From: Dendrophyllia cribrosa
Taxonomy: Eukaryota > Cnidaria > Anthozoa > Scleractinia > Dendrophylliidae
Reading direction: 5' to 3'
Length of the DNA: 64,000 bases
Assembly: GCA_024195265.1 (NCBI GenBank)
Contig: JAJLRJ010000001.1
Location: forward strand, 10,094,585-10,158,584
Part shown: piece after piece, positions 34,422 to 47,100 of the stretch
Numbering within the stretch: the first letter of the stretch is position 1
Layout: every line of letters starts with the position of its first letter
Position numbers and translations under genes: made by a program
The notes under the pieces: generated by a model
What the model was told of the DNA's origin: nothing
The model's database searches: none
Seen by the model: the letters and a program-made list of their open reading frames with translations, nothing else

Positions 34422-35070
34422 TTATTTCATTGGCCATGCAAAACACAGCTGCTATTGTTTTTAGAGTAGGAGCCATCGTTATTGTTTTTGTTTCATTGTT
34501 TTCTCTTCCAATGGCGTAAGACTTTACGAGAGCTGCGACATCGCCCTCCGAAAAGTGCTCCCTTGTTAATTCTATTAAGCGTGCGCATGCGCTTGATCAT
34601 GCGCACACTTACATCCAAATCTCGTTCCCAGAAGCCGTGTTCGTGTGGTGTGCCACTGGGACCATTAAACCCTGACCCTATACCAGACCGACTACCAGAC
34701 CATGTTCAGCTGTACTTTGCAGCCCTATTCTAGACTGGGCACCATAAATCCATATCCTATCCCAGACTTCCGAGTTTCAATTCCTAGTGGAAATTTAATT
34801 CTTCATGCCAATGATCATTTTCCCGGTAAATGCAACCATATTCTAGATAAAAACCCTTTGATTAATCTATTCTAACCCAGACTAAACTGCTCAATTGAAA
34901 ACCATGTCCTTCACAGCGGCACATACCCATATAGCTTATATATGAGAGTACACCCCCCCCCCCCCATCTCAGGACAGGATCTCCCTATTTTAAGTTTTTT
35001 TTAGGCGGCTTTCACTGTTTTTATCTTTCCCCTTCATCCCTAGCTTGCATTTAATTAATTTTTTGCATTG

Positions 35071-35185
35071 TTAAATATCGACGATGATGGGTGCTACAGT
35101 ATTTCTTGTCACGCCTAACGGTGTTCGCTGGTGAACTTGTGGTCTCTCGTAAAATTCTGTTTCTTCCATTTCGAACTCATCGGGC
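35071..35185 (-). CDS. Prominin terminal coding exon encoding alternative tail B
   Basis: The acceptor is TTAATTGCAG|GCCCGATG. Joined directly to the exon at 36996-37198 in phase 2 (TG|G), it reads WPDEFEMEETEFYERPQVHQ then RTPLGVTRNTVAPIIVDI and stops at TAA (35071-35073). The tail is acidic near its start and carries one tyrosine in an EFYERP setting, unlike the Ser/Pro-rich tail A. It must also serve as a 3' UTR exon when the 36132-36230 cassette is included. No clear AATAAA was found close downstream. Confidence 0.75.
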
Positions 35186-38100
35186 CTGCAATTAAAGGGA
35201 GATCGCACAAACATTGAAATCAACTGATCATATATTCGAAGTGTAAAGTGGCCAATGATCCAACTCCAATACGACTTCTCCCAAGGGGTATGAAGTAACG
35301 TTATTATTAAGTTAAAACTCTCGTTAATTTTTTTTTTTTTTAGTACTTGTAGTTTTTTACTGGATTATATTTAAACTCTTTCGAAAGTTTAACCATGCTC
35401 CGTCACGCGTGACCAGTATTTTTGAAAATTTGAATGGATTTTTCAAGTTTACGCGTCGGTTTTGTAAATTCATTCCGAGATTCGGAATTCCCGTTAGAAT
35501 TTTACCGCATTTTCGGAAACAAAGAGCAACAAAATATCATTTCATTTGAAATGTTACATATCCGAACAATATTTGTTTTTTTATACGCGTAGCGAACAAT
35601 CAAGGCCGTTGCTCGGGCTTGATCGTCAAAAAAATTTCAAAGGAACCCGGCCCTAAAAGGAAAGTACTAATGAAGACTAATCTGAGCTGTACCCTCAATT
35701 GTCACATCGTAGAATATCATCAACAGGTTTAACCCTTTAAGCCCTAAGAGTGATCAGCATCAAATTTCTCCTTGTAATATCAATGCCTTATCAATTAAAA
35801 AGGTCATGAGAATTAAGGACATGATCACACAAGATGAATTCTCTTGATATCCAAACAATTTCTCTCCACTGCTTCTATAGGAAATGTATAGGATTAGAAA
35901 TGAGAATTTAAATTTTGATATTAGGGTTTAAAGGGTTAAAAGTGAGAAACATATCGCCAACCTACGTTTTGCTAGTCTCCTACGCAGCCGTTATTAGGGC
36001 TCGTCACGCAACGTTCCTCCCTTGGTGGGGGAGGAGCGTTGCGTGACGAGCCCTAATAACGGCTGCGAAGGAGACTAACGTTTTGCCGATTCCAGTAAAA
36101 AAAGGGGTACCAGCTGCAGTGATTATCTTACCGTTAATATCTACTCCACTTTTTGGACTGATTAGTTTCTGGACTTTCTGGGGAAGAATCTGAGGATGAA
36201 GGAGTCGAAGTAGGAGACGAACGCGATTTCCTGTTTATTTAAGTGAAAATGTAAAGCACGTTTATCTTTACTTTCTGGCATTATACTTTAATTTACACAT
36301 AAAACAAAAAATTTTAAACAAAATAAATCAACTGTAACTGTCATATTTTTTAGCCATTAAGCAGTTATATTCTGTTTTATAATTTTAGCATTCTTTGATT
36401 TATTGACATTTTCTAGCAGTTTTTATTCATTTGTTTATTTGTGGTACTTGTTTTGAACCTTACTCGTTTATTAAATATATTTATTTTAGGAAATAACCTG
36501 CTCACTGTATTACGCAAACAAATTCTCCATTTATCTTTCTTTTAGTTTTTAAGTCAAGTTGATTGGCTATCGATTTAATTTGCAATTTAATATCTCTGCC
36601 TTGCTCCTGTGTTGTGCCTAAATCATACCGTCCAGAAGGACGTCGGATACCTTATTGAGACTTATATAACGTAACGTCGACACTTAGAATTTTATTTTCA
36701 ATAAATTTTTAAGTTTAAAAAAGAAAAAAATCTAAAATCCCCACTCAGGATTGAACCTGTGACCTCAGCTAGGCTTAGGCTTACATAGCCTTGCTTAGTC
36801 CTAAATTTAACTATATAAACTGCTACCTCTAACCTCAACTGAAAGCTAACCAGTTACTCCGTTATATAAGTCTCAATAAGCTGTCCGACGTCCTTCTGGA
36901 CGGTATGATTTGGGCTTGACCTTGCTTGCTCCTGTTGGTGCTATTTGCATCTCACGTTTTTACCGTGCTTGTTTGGCTTTTCACACAATACTTACCATGG
37001 GGCAGTAAATCTTGGCCTGTTAAACTTTGGCAACTTCTCAAACAACCTCATCGGGACCCCATAGTTTGATGTACCTTCGTCAGAGTAAATGTCTTCACCA
37101 GTCTTAGCGCGCCGTAAATGCTTAGCAAGATGCACGCTAAGGATGATGGTTATGACGGAGAACATTGCTATGACACCAAGGCACAGCCACACGGCATTCT
37201 GGGAAGAAAAAAAACCTCTCAGGTTACAAACAAGTGTTACCTTTCAGTATGACTTTTCTTGATTAGTGGATCAGCTTTTTCAATCAAGCTATGTTTATTC
37301 TGTAATGCACTCAGGGTGATTTTACTAAGCCACGAATTTGAATCGTGAATGTGTCAAGTTGTACACGCGCCGGCGTCGCGCGCCTCGTTGCCTGTGAGTT
37401 AATCTGTAACAAGATTTGTGGTTTCCAAAGTAATTGCTTTGGTTTTGTGTTGCCACGCTTTCTAATTGGTTTTAAAAAACCACGCCACTTGCTTAACCCA
37501 TCAGAAGTCGCGACTTGCTCGCTCTGCACGCCTAGCGCCGGCTTCATGTATTTTCTTTAGAGGGCTCCAAGTAGTTTTTGGGGGGTCACACTTCCCTTTT
37601 TGAATGCGCTTATACATAACCTTACTTTAGCTCAATGAATCTGAATTTAATATCAGATGCTAGGCTTAGATAAAAGTTTTGAGCGATGCTCTTTTTATGC
37701 TAATCAGCGTTTCCATAGCAACGGTAAACAAACATGGCGAAAAACAGTTCTTCTTAAATATCTTTCGATTTTGGGGCTACTCGCGACAAGCGAATAAATG
37801 CGCTATAATCTACATAGTCTAGCACACTAAATGGGAAAATTTCAAACAAATTAAACTGTTCGATTTTGAATAAATTGCTGAAACATTTTTAAGACGTGTT
37901 TTTTCATGTTTGAAATATAAGCGGTCAAAACATTCCATAGGTCTCACAAATTATCATTAAATTACCACAGAAAGTTTCCTCAGACTTAAATTATTACTCC
38001 CTGCAAATCGCTCTGACTAACTCCTCGGCAATAAAGAGATCGAACTTTTCATTTAAATGCAGTTTTGCTTGACGTTTTTCACTCTTTTTAGGGCTATACG

Positions 38101-41100
38101 GGGATGTTCAGCCCGAAAGGGATACCCTCACTGTACCTTTTTGAGGCTGGAGGTATATAAAAGGCTAGGGATTTCACTAGTTGAAGAAAAAGCTACAGAA
38201 ACCTGCCATTTAGGTATATAAAAAGGGCCTTTCAAAATATCTGAAACAGACGCACGTAACGGCTTATTCGCCTATAAAGTATTTTTATACTGATGTTTAT
38301 ACTGAACGTAAATACAAGAATATTATTGTTTGGTTAACATGGTTAACGTCAAAGGTGTTTTTTCATAGATATCGTTCCATAAGTTTATTTTAAGGCATAG
38401 TAAAGAGATGCAGTGTTTTTTCTGCAGGCCGTGAAAGGGGTACCATTTTCTATGGTAGGTATATGAAAGGGTTACCTTTTCTGTCAAAAACGGTATATAA
38501 AGGGATAAGGGTTTGGACCTCGGGCGGAGCATCCCCGTATAAAACTTTGTTGAGTACCCCCCGCCCCGGAGGGAAAGGTATAGCAACTGGAAAATCTGAT
38601 GGAGCAGATATGGCGAAATCTGTGATACTCACCACCAAACTCACAGCATTTGCACACACGTCAGATACTAAAACATCGTAAACGTTCCTGATTGGGTGAC
38701 AATCTCCTACGTCATTTCGTAGCTAATACAACAAATGGAAAGTGACGTTATCAACTCTAATATGAATAAATGTACCGTTGGCTTGGTGGCATATTCGCGC
38801 ATCATGTAAGAACAATCCAATTGTAACTATCAAACGTGGTCATCAAACGTTTCCCGAACTTTTGTCGCTGTTAGTGAGTTGCTTGTTAGTGAAATATTTG
38901 TTGGTAAACATTTCGCACATAACATAGCTTTTCGCGCCCGAAATGTTTCCAGGACTTTCGAGAAACGCACGCCAGTTTCGTTAAACATTTACTACATTGT
39001 CTATTAAAATCGATGTGTGACGTGTATCATGTGACTATCAGGATCTCCCTATTCCCGCGTATCATGCATATATCAGATCTATTTCCTTACCTTGGTAATG
39101 GTATCTTCTAAGAACTGATCCATCCAGCCAAGTGTACGACCTAACGACTTTTTACCTGCCTACAATAGAATAAAAAAAAAAGAAAAACAATGCATTTAAA
39201 AAATAGCGAAGCTTTATTTTCATGAAAAAGTAATCATTCTTCGTTACAGTAAAACGCAATTATTAGAACACAATAAAGTATGATTAGTGTCAAGTATTCA
39301 CACACTAAGAAACAGGTCGCAGAGACATGACGCAGGGACAGGTTACAGCGGCAATTTCCTTCTTATGACATGCCTATTCAGTATCGAAATTTCTTTTGGT
39401 GGGACAGAAGTTTGTCCTAACGACAAACCGCATAAACTCAAACAAGTTTAATTTCGTGCGTCAGGTCACGGGAAAAAATGAGACAAATTTCCATTAAAGA
39501 GTCTGACCCACCCAGTTTGCATTGCGCGCTTCTCTTATTGTTATGATACGGCTCTATTCCATATTTGGGCAAGCATATCACCTCTTGCACGAGTGAATTT
39601 CTCATCTACAATACAGTATGGACTTTCGGGGGCCCTGAAAATGGTGGATGAACCAACGTAGGCGCGCAATGCAAACTGGGTGGGTCAGATTCTTTAATGT
39701 CTTGTGTGAAATGTTCATCGGTGACCTGTCCCCTCCAAAAAATAAAAATAAACCAATGGGAGGACACCATCTGGTCCGCCATCTTGTATTTGAAAGTTAG
39801 TTCCCAGGCAACCTTCTCATAAAAATGGATTCATTGCATGAAATCCCTTCTTCGCACTGAGCAAGTGCCTTGACTCAGCCGTGACATGTCTCCTGAGCGG
39901 TGAAACGGGGCGGTGTATCGCAGTGATCTGTCCCGGCGATTCGTCGCCTAGTGCGTCCCAACCTTTAAAAATGGCCAATCTGATTATTTCCGTCACCGAA
40001 TGTGGCTGATCCAGAACACATGAAAACAAACCTCGTTTGCAACGACCAAGCCATCACCTTCCAGAATATTTCTAAACTTTACTCTTGAAAGATCTATCTT
40101 ATTAGCGTCGTTCTTGAAGAGAAGAAAAAAGCATAAAAACAATTACTGAAGGGCAAGCAAAAGTAAGCTATTAATTCCACCGAGAGGCATAAGATAACAA
40201 TAACGATTTCTCTTACCATTACATTCATGTTTTTTCCCATTAAGAGCTGTGATTTCTCGGCTAGTTCACCCTAACAGAGATGAGGTAGAGAACAATTCAG
40301 ATATCTGAGACAGTAGCGGATCTAAAAGAGAGGCCCGGGGTGCCCCCCCCCCCCCCGTCACCCGTCACCTTAATGTGCACAAAAATGAGGACCGAAGAGC
40401 CAATAAATGTGTTCAGTCTCTGACAGTTTTACCCTCACCCTATTCACTCTGCATCCCTAACCCCTCCCTCCCCCTTACATTGTGTTAACCTAAGTAACCT
40501 TAATTGAGAATATAAGCCGAAAGATTGAGTCAGCATTTTTTTATTTTCTCACCACTAACGGTTGCGATATGTTAATGGTGTCATCGTGTAATTTGTTCAA
40601 AGCATCTTTGGTTGAACGCAGTTTTCCTGTAACTCCAGCGGAAACCTACAAGGGGAAGACAAAAGGCGAGGATAAAGAGTTAATTAAGAAATATTGTCAC
40701 TCGCGGTTCTATAGGTTTTTTCGTCTATTTGTTTTCATGTCTGTTTGTTGAATGGTTTGCATTTTGTCTGTCTTGTTGAAATTGTTTGTTTGTTCAGTTG
40801 GTTGGGTTCTTACATTGACATGAAACTCACTTGTTCACTAGCGGCTGTTTCCAGCTCTTTTGCAAATGTCGGCAAAGATAAACTGTTCTTCAAGAAAGGT
40901 TTTGCTGCCTGTCAAACAAAAACAATTAATTGAATTTTTTTACAGTCATTCAGTACGCTTATTCGGGGGTCGGGGCGGCAGTCACCTATCCAGCCTAATG
41001 AGAGTTCAACCTTACTTGCAAGCTAACAGAACCTTCAGTAATCATGTCAAATTCACACTTATTTAACTGGGGCTCTTGCAAACTGGAACCAACATTTTAA

Positions 41101-44100
41101 CTAAAATTGTTGGATCCTGTCATTGAGTCCACGTTCATCAATGAGCGGTATCGGTACCACTACAGTTGGAACTCAATGTAAGCCGCTCGAAAATTCGCTG
41201 ACTCCGATGTTTCAAGAAGACTGGAAGAAGAAGAACCCTGGAAGAAGAAGAACCCTTCTTTTTTCGCTTGCTTAGGAATTATCCCTTTCTAATTTATTGT
41301 AATAAAATCAATAAAATGTCTTTCATTGCTGCTATTCCCAAGTACTGACTACCTACCATAGAAGCTGCTATAAAAATTAAAATCCAAACAGCCACATTTT
41401 ATACCGTGAACCGAATAATTAATGTGAACAGTACATTTAAACTAAGAGTGCGTTTTACCTCCATTGCATATTTAAAGAACTCGATCTCTTGCACACCAGA
41501 ATCGAACGTATCGTTCACAGCTTTCTTGGTGACATCTGTTACAAGTGTTATGTTTATTAGAGTACTGTTCAGATGAGCTAGAATTTCGTCCATTGGTGGA
41601 ATTTTCTGTGATCGATAAAAAGAACAAAAGCTCTTAACTAATAGTACAGATCCAGACTCCACCGGAAGAAGGGGTGGCGGGGGGAGGGGCAAAGACGGAG
41701 GGAAAGGGGAGGGAGGAACAGGCCACTTCCGAAGATCTGCCACTGCCTATTTTATTTATTGTTTTTATTAAAAACTAAACAGGTCACTTGTTAGTATAAC
41801 ACTGATGGAATGAGCCACGGATCTAATCGTATAACTATAATCATTGCTCGCTTCATCTGAAGACATAAGTTCAACAGCATCGCCTTTACGAGAGAGAGAA
41901 GCCCGGCTGTCCGGGATTGATTCCCATATAAAAATGACGGGGCTGATCGTCGTATCTATTAGAGAAAAAAGTCTGTAGATTGGTACCGCTAAGCCCCTCT
42001 CTCGAAGGGAAAAGCCCTGGAACGAGGTTGGCTAAGGGCGCTAAAATCTAAAATGACCACCGTTAGAATCATTGCGGTACCTTTTAGGGCATAGAGCCGA
42101 ACAATGACAGAATATGACATGTCTAGTTTTAGAATTGGTACTTCTTAAGGGTGAAATGAGTGTCAGCCACGCCCACAAGACGAGATTGTGGTACCTTTTA
42201 GGGTTTTTTTATTTTTTATATGGGAGTCTCCACCCCCTACCCCACCCCCCACCCCCCCACCCCCCACCCCCCACCCCCCCCCCCCCCCCCGCCAGGCTGA
42301 ACGTCTGATAGTCTATACGTGTTTGTCCCCTCTATTTAGCGAAATGATTTTGTCCTGCGTGCTGTGAGGAAGGAAGGATTCGCAATGAAGAATCTACCCA
42401 ATAGGCGTGTGAATTCTAACCGTGATAGAGTCTACATTGGAGCACCAATGGTGCATACACTTTATAAACTTGTTTAACTGCAAAAACCGTGGACGAAGAT
42501 CCTGCTGGTTTTTCGTTGGATCTCACAGGAGGAGACCTAATCAGCTAAAATGAATCAATATACAAACGAGAAGTCCAAGGACTACTGTGATGAATTGCAG
42601 TTTACGTATGCTAGCCTTATCTTTAGTTTTTATTATCTTGTAGGTCATTTCCGCCCCTCCTCTTTTTTTGAATATGTATTGCGACATTCTCCTTTATATA
42701 ATGTTGTATTTTCATTTTATAATTTAGTAACATCTTATAACCTGAAGAAGGCTGGTCTGGCCAGCCGAAATATTGTTTAAAATATATTTACTCGTTGTAT
42801 CAGCTTTGCAGTAGTCCTTGGACTTCTCGTTAGTATACACTTTATGTAGGGATACATGATGCATATAACGCATAGAGACCTACATCTTTGTAACTGGTCA
42901 TGTTTTCAAAATTGAATTTTCTGTCCAGTTGCAGTAGTTCCCAGGGCGTCTTTTTTTGGCTGCATTGCCTGTAATGTAAATAAAAGAAACATGCGATATT
43001 TGAAAATATTTTTTTACGTCAATAAGAGGGTCCGTTTTTCTCGATAATTATGTAATCAAAGGCTCCTAAGAGCGAACCCGTGAATAGAAATGCGAACACG
43101 TAACGCAATATTGCGGTAAGCTTATCTTTTCACACTGACACGGTTCGATATTTTTTTTAAATTAAACAAAGATTTTTGACGAACGCAAAAAAAAAAAAAA
43201 CAGCGGATCCGTGCTGATAGTTCGTAGTTCATTTTAATGTAGTAGTGTTTGTCCGTGGGGGTCTGTGGCCGTGTGTTGTGAAAATTGGTCTGGGTGTAGG
43301 TAGTGTTGAGTTGAGCATCTCCATTTGAATCAAGTTTGCATATGGGAGGATGTGGCCCAACTAAACAACCTGTTTCTGTATTGTCAACCAGAGAGTACAG
43401 AAATTTGATGCATCCAAAATGAGACTTGAAAAGAAAGGTGGAAGAGTTGCCCTAGGCCTGGAAGACGCAAACTAATTTTAAGAATACTCAGAAAAAGAAG
43501 AGCTTTAAGTGATAAAATCTTGCTTCGAGGAACTTCATACATTTTTATCAATGCGGGGGCGATATTTAAAATAAGTCGGAACCCGCGACGAAGCGGAGTT
43601 TTAAAGATTTTTCAAGCAGCTGAGGGACTTTACAGTAAAAGAAATTACATTTTTATATGGGAATTTATATTGATATCAATTTGTGACTGATCGAGGTTTT
43701 TTTTTTTGTGTTCTCATTAATTTTTTGAGAAATGTTTATAAAACGTGCTCAAATCCAGTCGGATTAACATCTTCAATTTTGCCATGTGCTCAGCTACACA
43801 GCTCCTCGATGCGCTAATGGTACGCTTTTTGCTTTGAAACATAAACTAACCGATATTTGAATAAAATTTTTCAAAAGAAGATTTTTTTGTCCACTTTTGT
43901 GTTTGTTCATTCATTACATAGCTTAAAAAGCGATTTTATGTAAACAAAACAAGACTTAGATTTCATAGTTCTATCTTCACTCGCGTCGCCTTGCGCAACG
44001 ATGTCTGTGCATTTTTTGCAATTTTTATTTCAAAATCGGTTTCTCGAGCAATTTTCGATACGAGATACTCCTGGCGATACACAACAGGTGTATTTTATTC

Positions 44101-47100
44101 GTAAATAGTCATACAGTCGAACTTGTATATAACGGCCCTGTTTTTAGCGGCCACCCACTATTGTGGAATTGCACACATTTTAGGCATCCTACCGATGAAC
44201 AGTTACGTAATTCAGATATGTTCAGAAGCCACATTAATTTAAAGTCTGTCCCCTTTGAATTGTGATTTCAAATCGAACTCGCGCTGCGCGCTCGTTATAT
44301 ATACAAACTGATTACACTCTCTACAATATAAGTACCGACTAATCATCCCTCAGAAGAGGGTATCGACTGATCATCCCTCAGAACCTCACTCCTCAGAAGA
44401 TAACCCATCAGAAGATCACCCGCCAGACGATCACCGACCAGAAGATCAACCGCCAGAAGATCAACCGCCAGAAGATCACCCGCCAAATGATCACCCGCCA
44501 GAAGAACACCCCTCAGAAGATCACCCGCCAAAACATCACCCGCCAAAAGATTACCCGCCAAACGATTACCCGCCAGAAGGTCACCCGCCAGAAGATCACC
44601 CCTCAGAAGATCACCCGCCAGAAGATCACCCCTCAGAAGATCACCCGCCAGAAGTAGGTACGAATAGATCACCCACCAGAAGTAGGAACGAATTGATCAC
44701 CCACCAGAAGTAGGTACGAATAGATCACCCACCAGAAGTAGGTACGAATAGATCACCCACCAGAAGTAGGTACGAACCGATCACCCGCCAGAAGTAGGTA
44801 CGAACTGATCACCCACCAGAAGTACGTACGAATAGATCACCCGCCAGAAGCAGGTACGAACTGATCACCCGCCAGAAGTAGGTACGAATAGATCACCCAC
44901 CAGAAGTAGGTACGAATAGATCACCCACAAGAAGTAGGAACGAATTGATCACCCACCAGAAGTAGGTACGAATAGATCACCCACCAGAAGTAGGTACGAA
45001 TAGATCACTCACCAGAAGTAGGAACGAATTGATCACCCACCAGAAGTAGGTACGAATAGATCACCCACCAGAAGTAGGTACGAATAGATCACCCACCAGA
45101 AGTAGGTACGAATAGATCACCCACCAGAAGTAGGAACGAATTGATCACCCACCAGAAGTAGGTACGAATAGATCACCCACCAGAAGTAGGTACGAATAGA
45201 TCACCCACCAGAAGTAGGTACGAACCGATCACCCGCCAGAAGTAGGTACGAACTGATCACCCACCAGAAGTACGTACGAATAGATCACCCGCCAGAAGCA
45301 GGTACGAACTGATCACCCGCCAGAAGTAGGTACGAATAGATCACCCACCAGAAGTAGGTACGAATAGATCACCCACAAGAAGTAGGTACGAACTGATCAC
45401 CCGCCAGAAGTAGGTACGAACTGATCACCCGCCAGAAGTAGGTACGAACGGATCACCCACCAGAAGTAGGTACGAATAGATCACCCACCAGAAGTAGGTA
45501 GGAATACATCACCCACCAGACGTAAGTACGAATCGATCACCCACCAGAAGTAGGTAGGAATACATCACCCACCAGACGTAAGTACGAATCGATCACCCGC
45601 CAGAAGTAGGTACGAATAGATCACCCACCAGAAGTAGGTACGAACTGATCACCCGCAAGAAGTAGGTATGGATAGATCACCCACCAGAAGTAGGTACGAA
45701 CTGGTCACCCACCAGAAGTAGGTACGAATAGATCACCCGCCAGAAGTAGGTACGGATAGATCACCCACCAGAAGTAGGTACGAATAGATCACCCACCAAA
45801 AGTAGGTACGAACTGATCACCCGCCAGATATAGGTACGAATAGATCACCCGCCAGAAGTAGGTACGAATAGATCACCCACCAGAAGTAGGTACGAACTGA
45901 TCACCCGCCTGATGTAGGTACGAATAGATCACCCGCCAGAAGTAGGTACGAATAGATCACCCACCATAAGTAGGTACGAATAGATCACCCACCGGAAGTA
46001 GGTACGAACTGATCACCCACCAGAAGTAGGTACGAACTGATCACCCGCCAGAAGTAGGTAATTGTAATTGTAATTGTAAATCTTTATTTAAACACGGAGA
46101 ATCAGTTAAGTTAATAATTAAAAATTAAAACTTGTACAACTGCTTTACATGATTGCCGTGTGGGAATCCGATATCTCAGATACTTTCTTAATACCCCGTT
46201 TAAACTGCCCAATAGAACAAACGCTTTTTAAATCTTGGGGCAAGTTGTTCCACAAACAGGCCCCGCTGTAGCAAAAACTTCGTTTTAGGTAATTAGTATT
46301 TGGCTTGGGCAGCGAAAGCTTTCCTTCAAGATTTCTTAGGTTATAATCATTAACGTGGCGTTGAGTGAAGAGACATTGAAGATAGTCTGGGGCAAGTTCA
46401 TTCAATGTTTTATACATAATTAAAGCTTTCTGCTTTTTACGACGAAGAGACAGCTTCTCCCACTTAAGCATCGCGAGAAGGAGGTTGGAGCTCGTATCAA
46501 AAGGTGATTGAGTAATTACTCTGGCAGCGCGATTTTGTAATTTTTGTAATTTATCACTCAAACAGCCACTCATACTATCCCAAACCGGGCTGCAGTAATC
46601 AAAATGTGGTAATATTAAAGCATTGTAAATTTGAACTGCAACATCCGTCGGAATAAAACGTCGTACACGTTTCAATGCACCAATGGCTGAAGAGACTTTC
46701 TTGCTTATCTCGTCAACGTGTTTAGACCAAGAGAGTTGTGCATCAATGGTAAGACCCAGAGATTTAGTATGGTCAACTCTCTTGATCGTCCTTTCATCGA
46801 TACTTATATTAATCTCCTCACATTGGGCATTCAATCTCTGCCTAGATCCGATTATCACTAGCTCAGTTTTGGCCACATTTAAACTTAATTTGTTGGCTCT
46901 CAGCCAACTGCTAAGATTGTTAAGTTCAGAAGTCACTGCTAATTTCAGATCAGCTAGCGTTTTTGCAGATAAAGTTATACTGGTGTCATCGGCAAACATT
47001 CTCGGCGCAGCAACCCGCAGGCAGTTAGGGAGATCGTTAATGTACATCAAGACAAGCAAGGGACCCAGGATGCTACCCTGCGGTACGCCACAAAGTACGA

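Noticed and set aside
38323..38659. Minus-strand frames of 69-87 codons near 38.5 kb as genes
   Set aside because: They are translations of the GAGTACCCC MITE plus read-through from the prominin exon at 38633-38722.
41399..41743. 114-codon minus-strand frame as a separate protein
   Set aside because: Only 41459-41605 is coding, as a prominin exon with proper acceptor and donor. The proline-rich upstream part and the tail after 41459 are intron.
44343..44672. Minus-strand frame resembling pentapeptide-repeat protein (GDLLA repeats)
   Set aside because: It is a direct translation of the 15-bp tandem repeat, and it begins inside the neighbouring satellite. The A(D/N)LXX pattern of true pentapeptide proteins is not kept.
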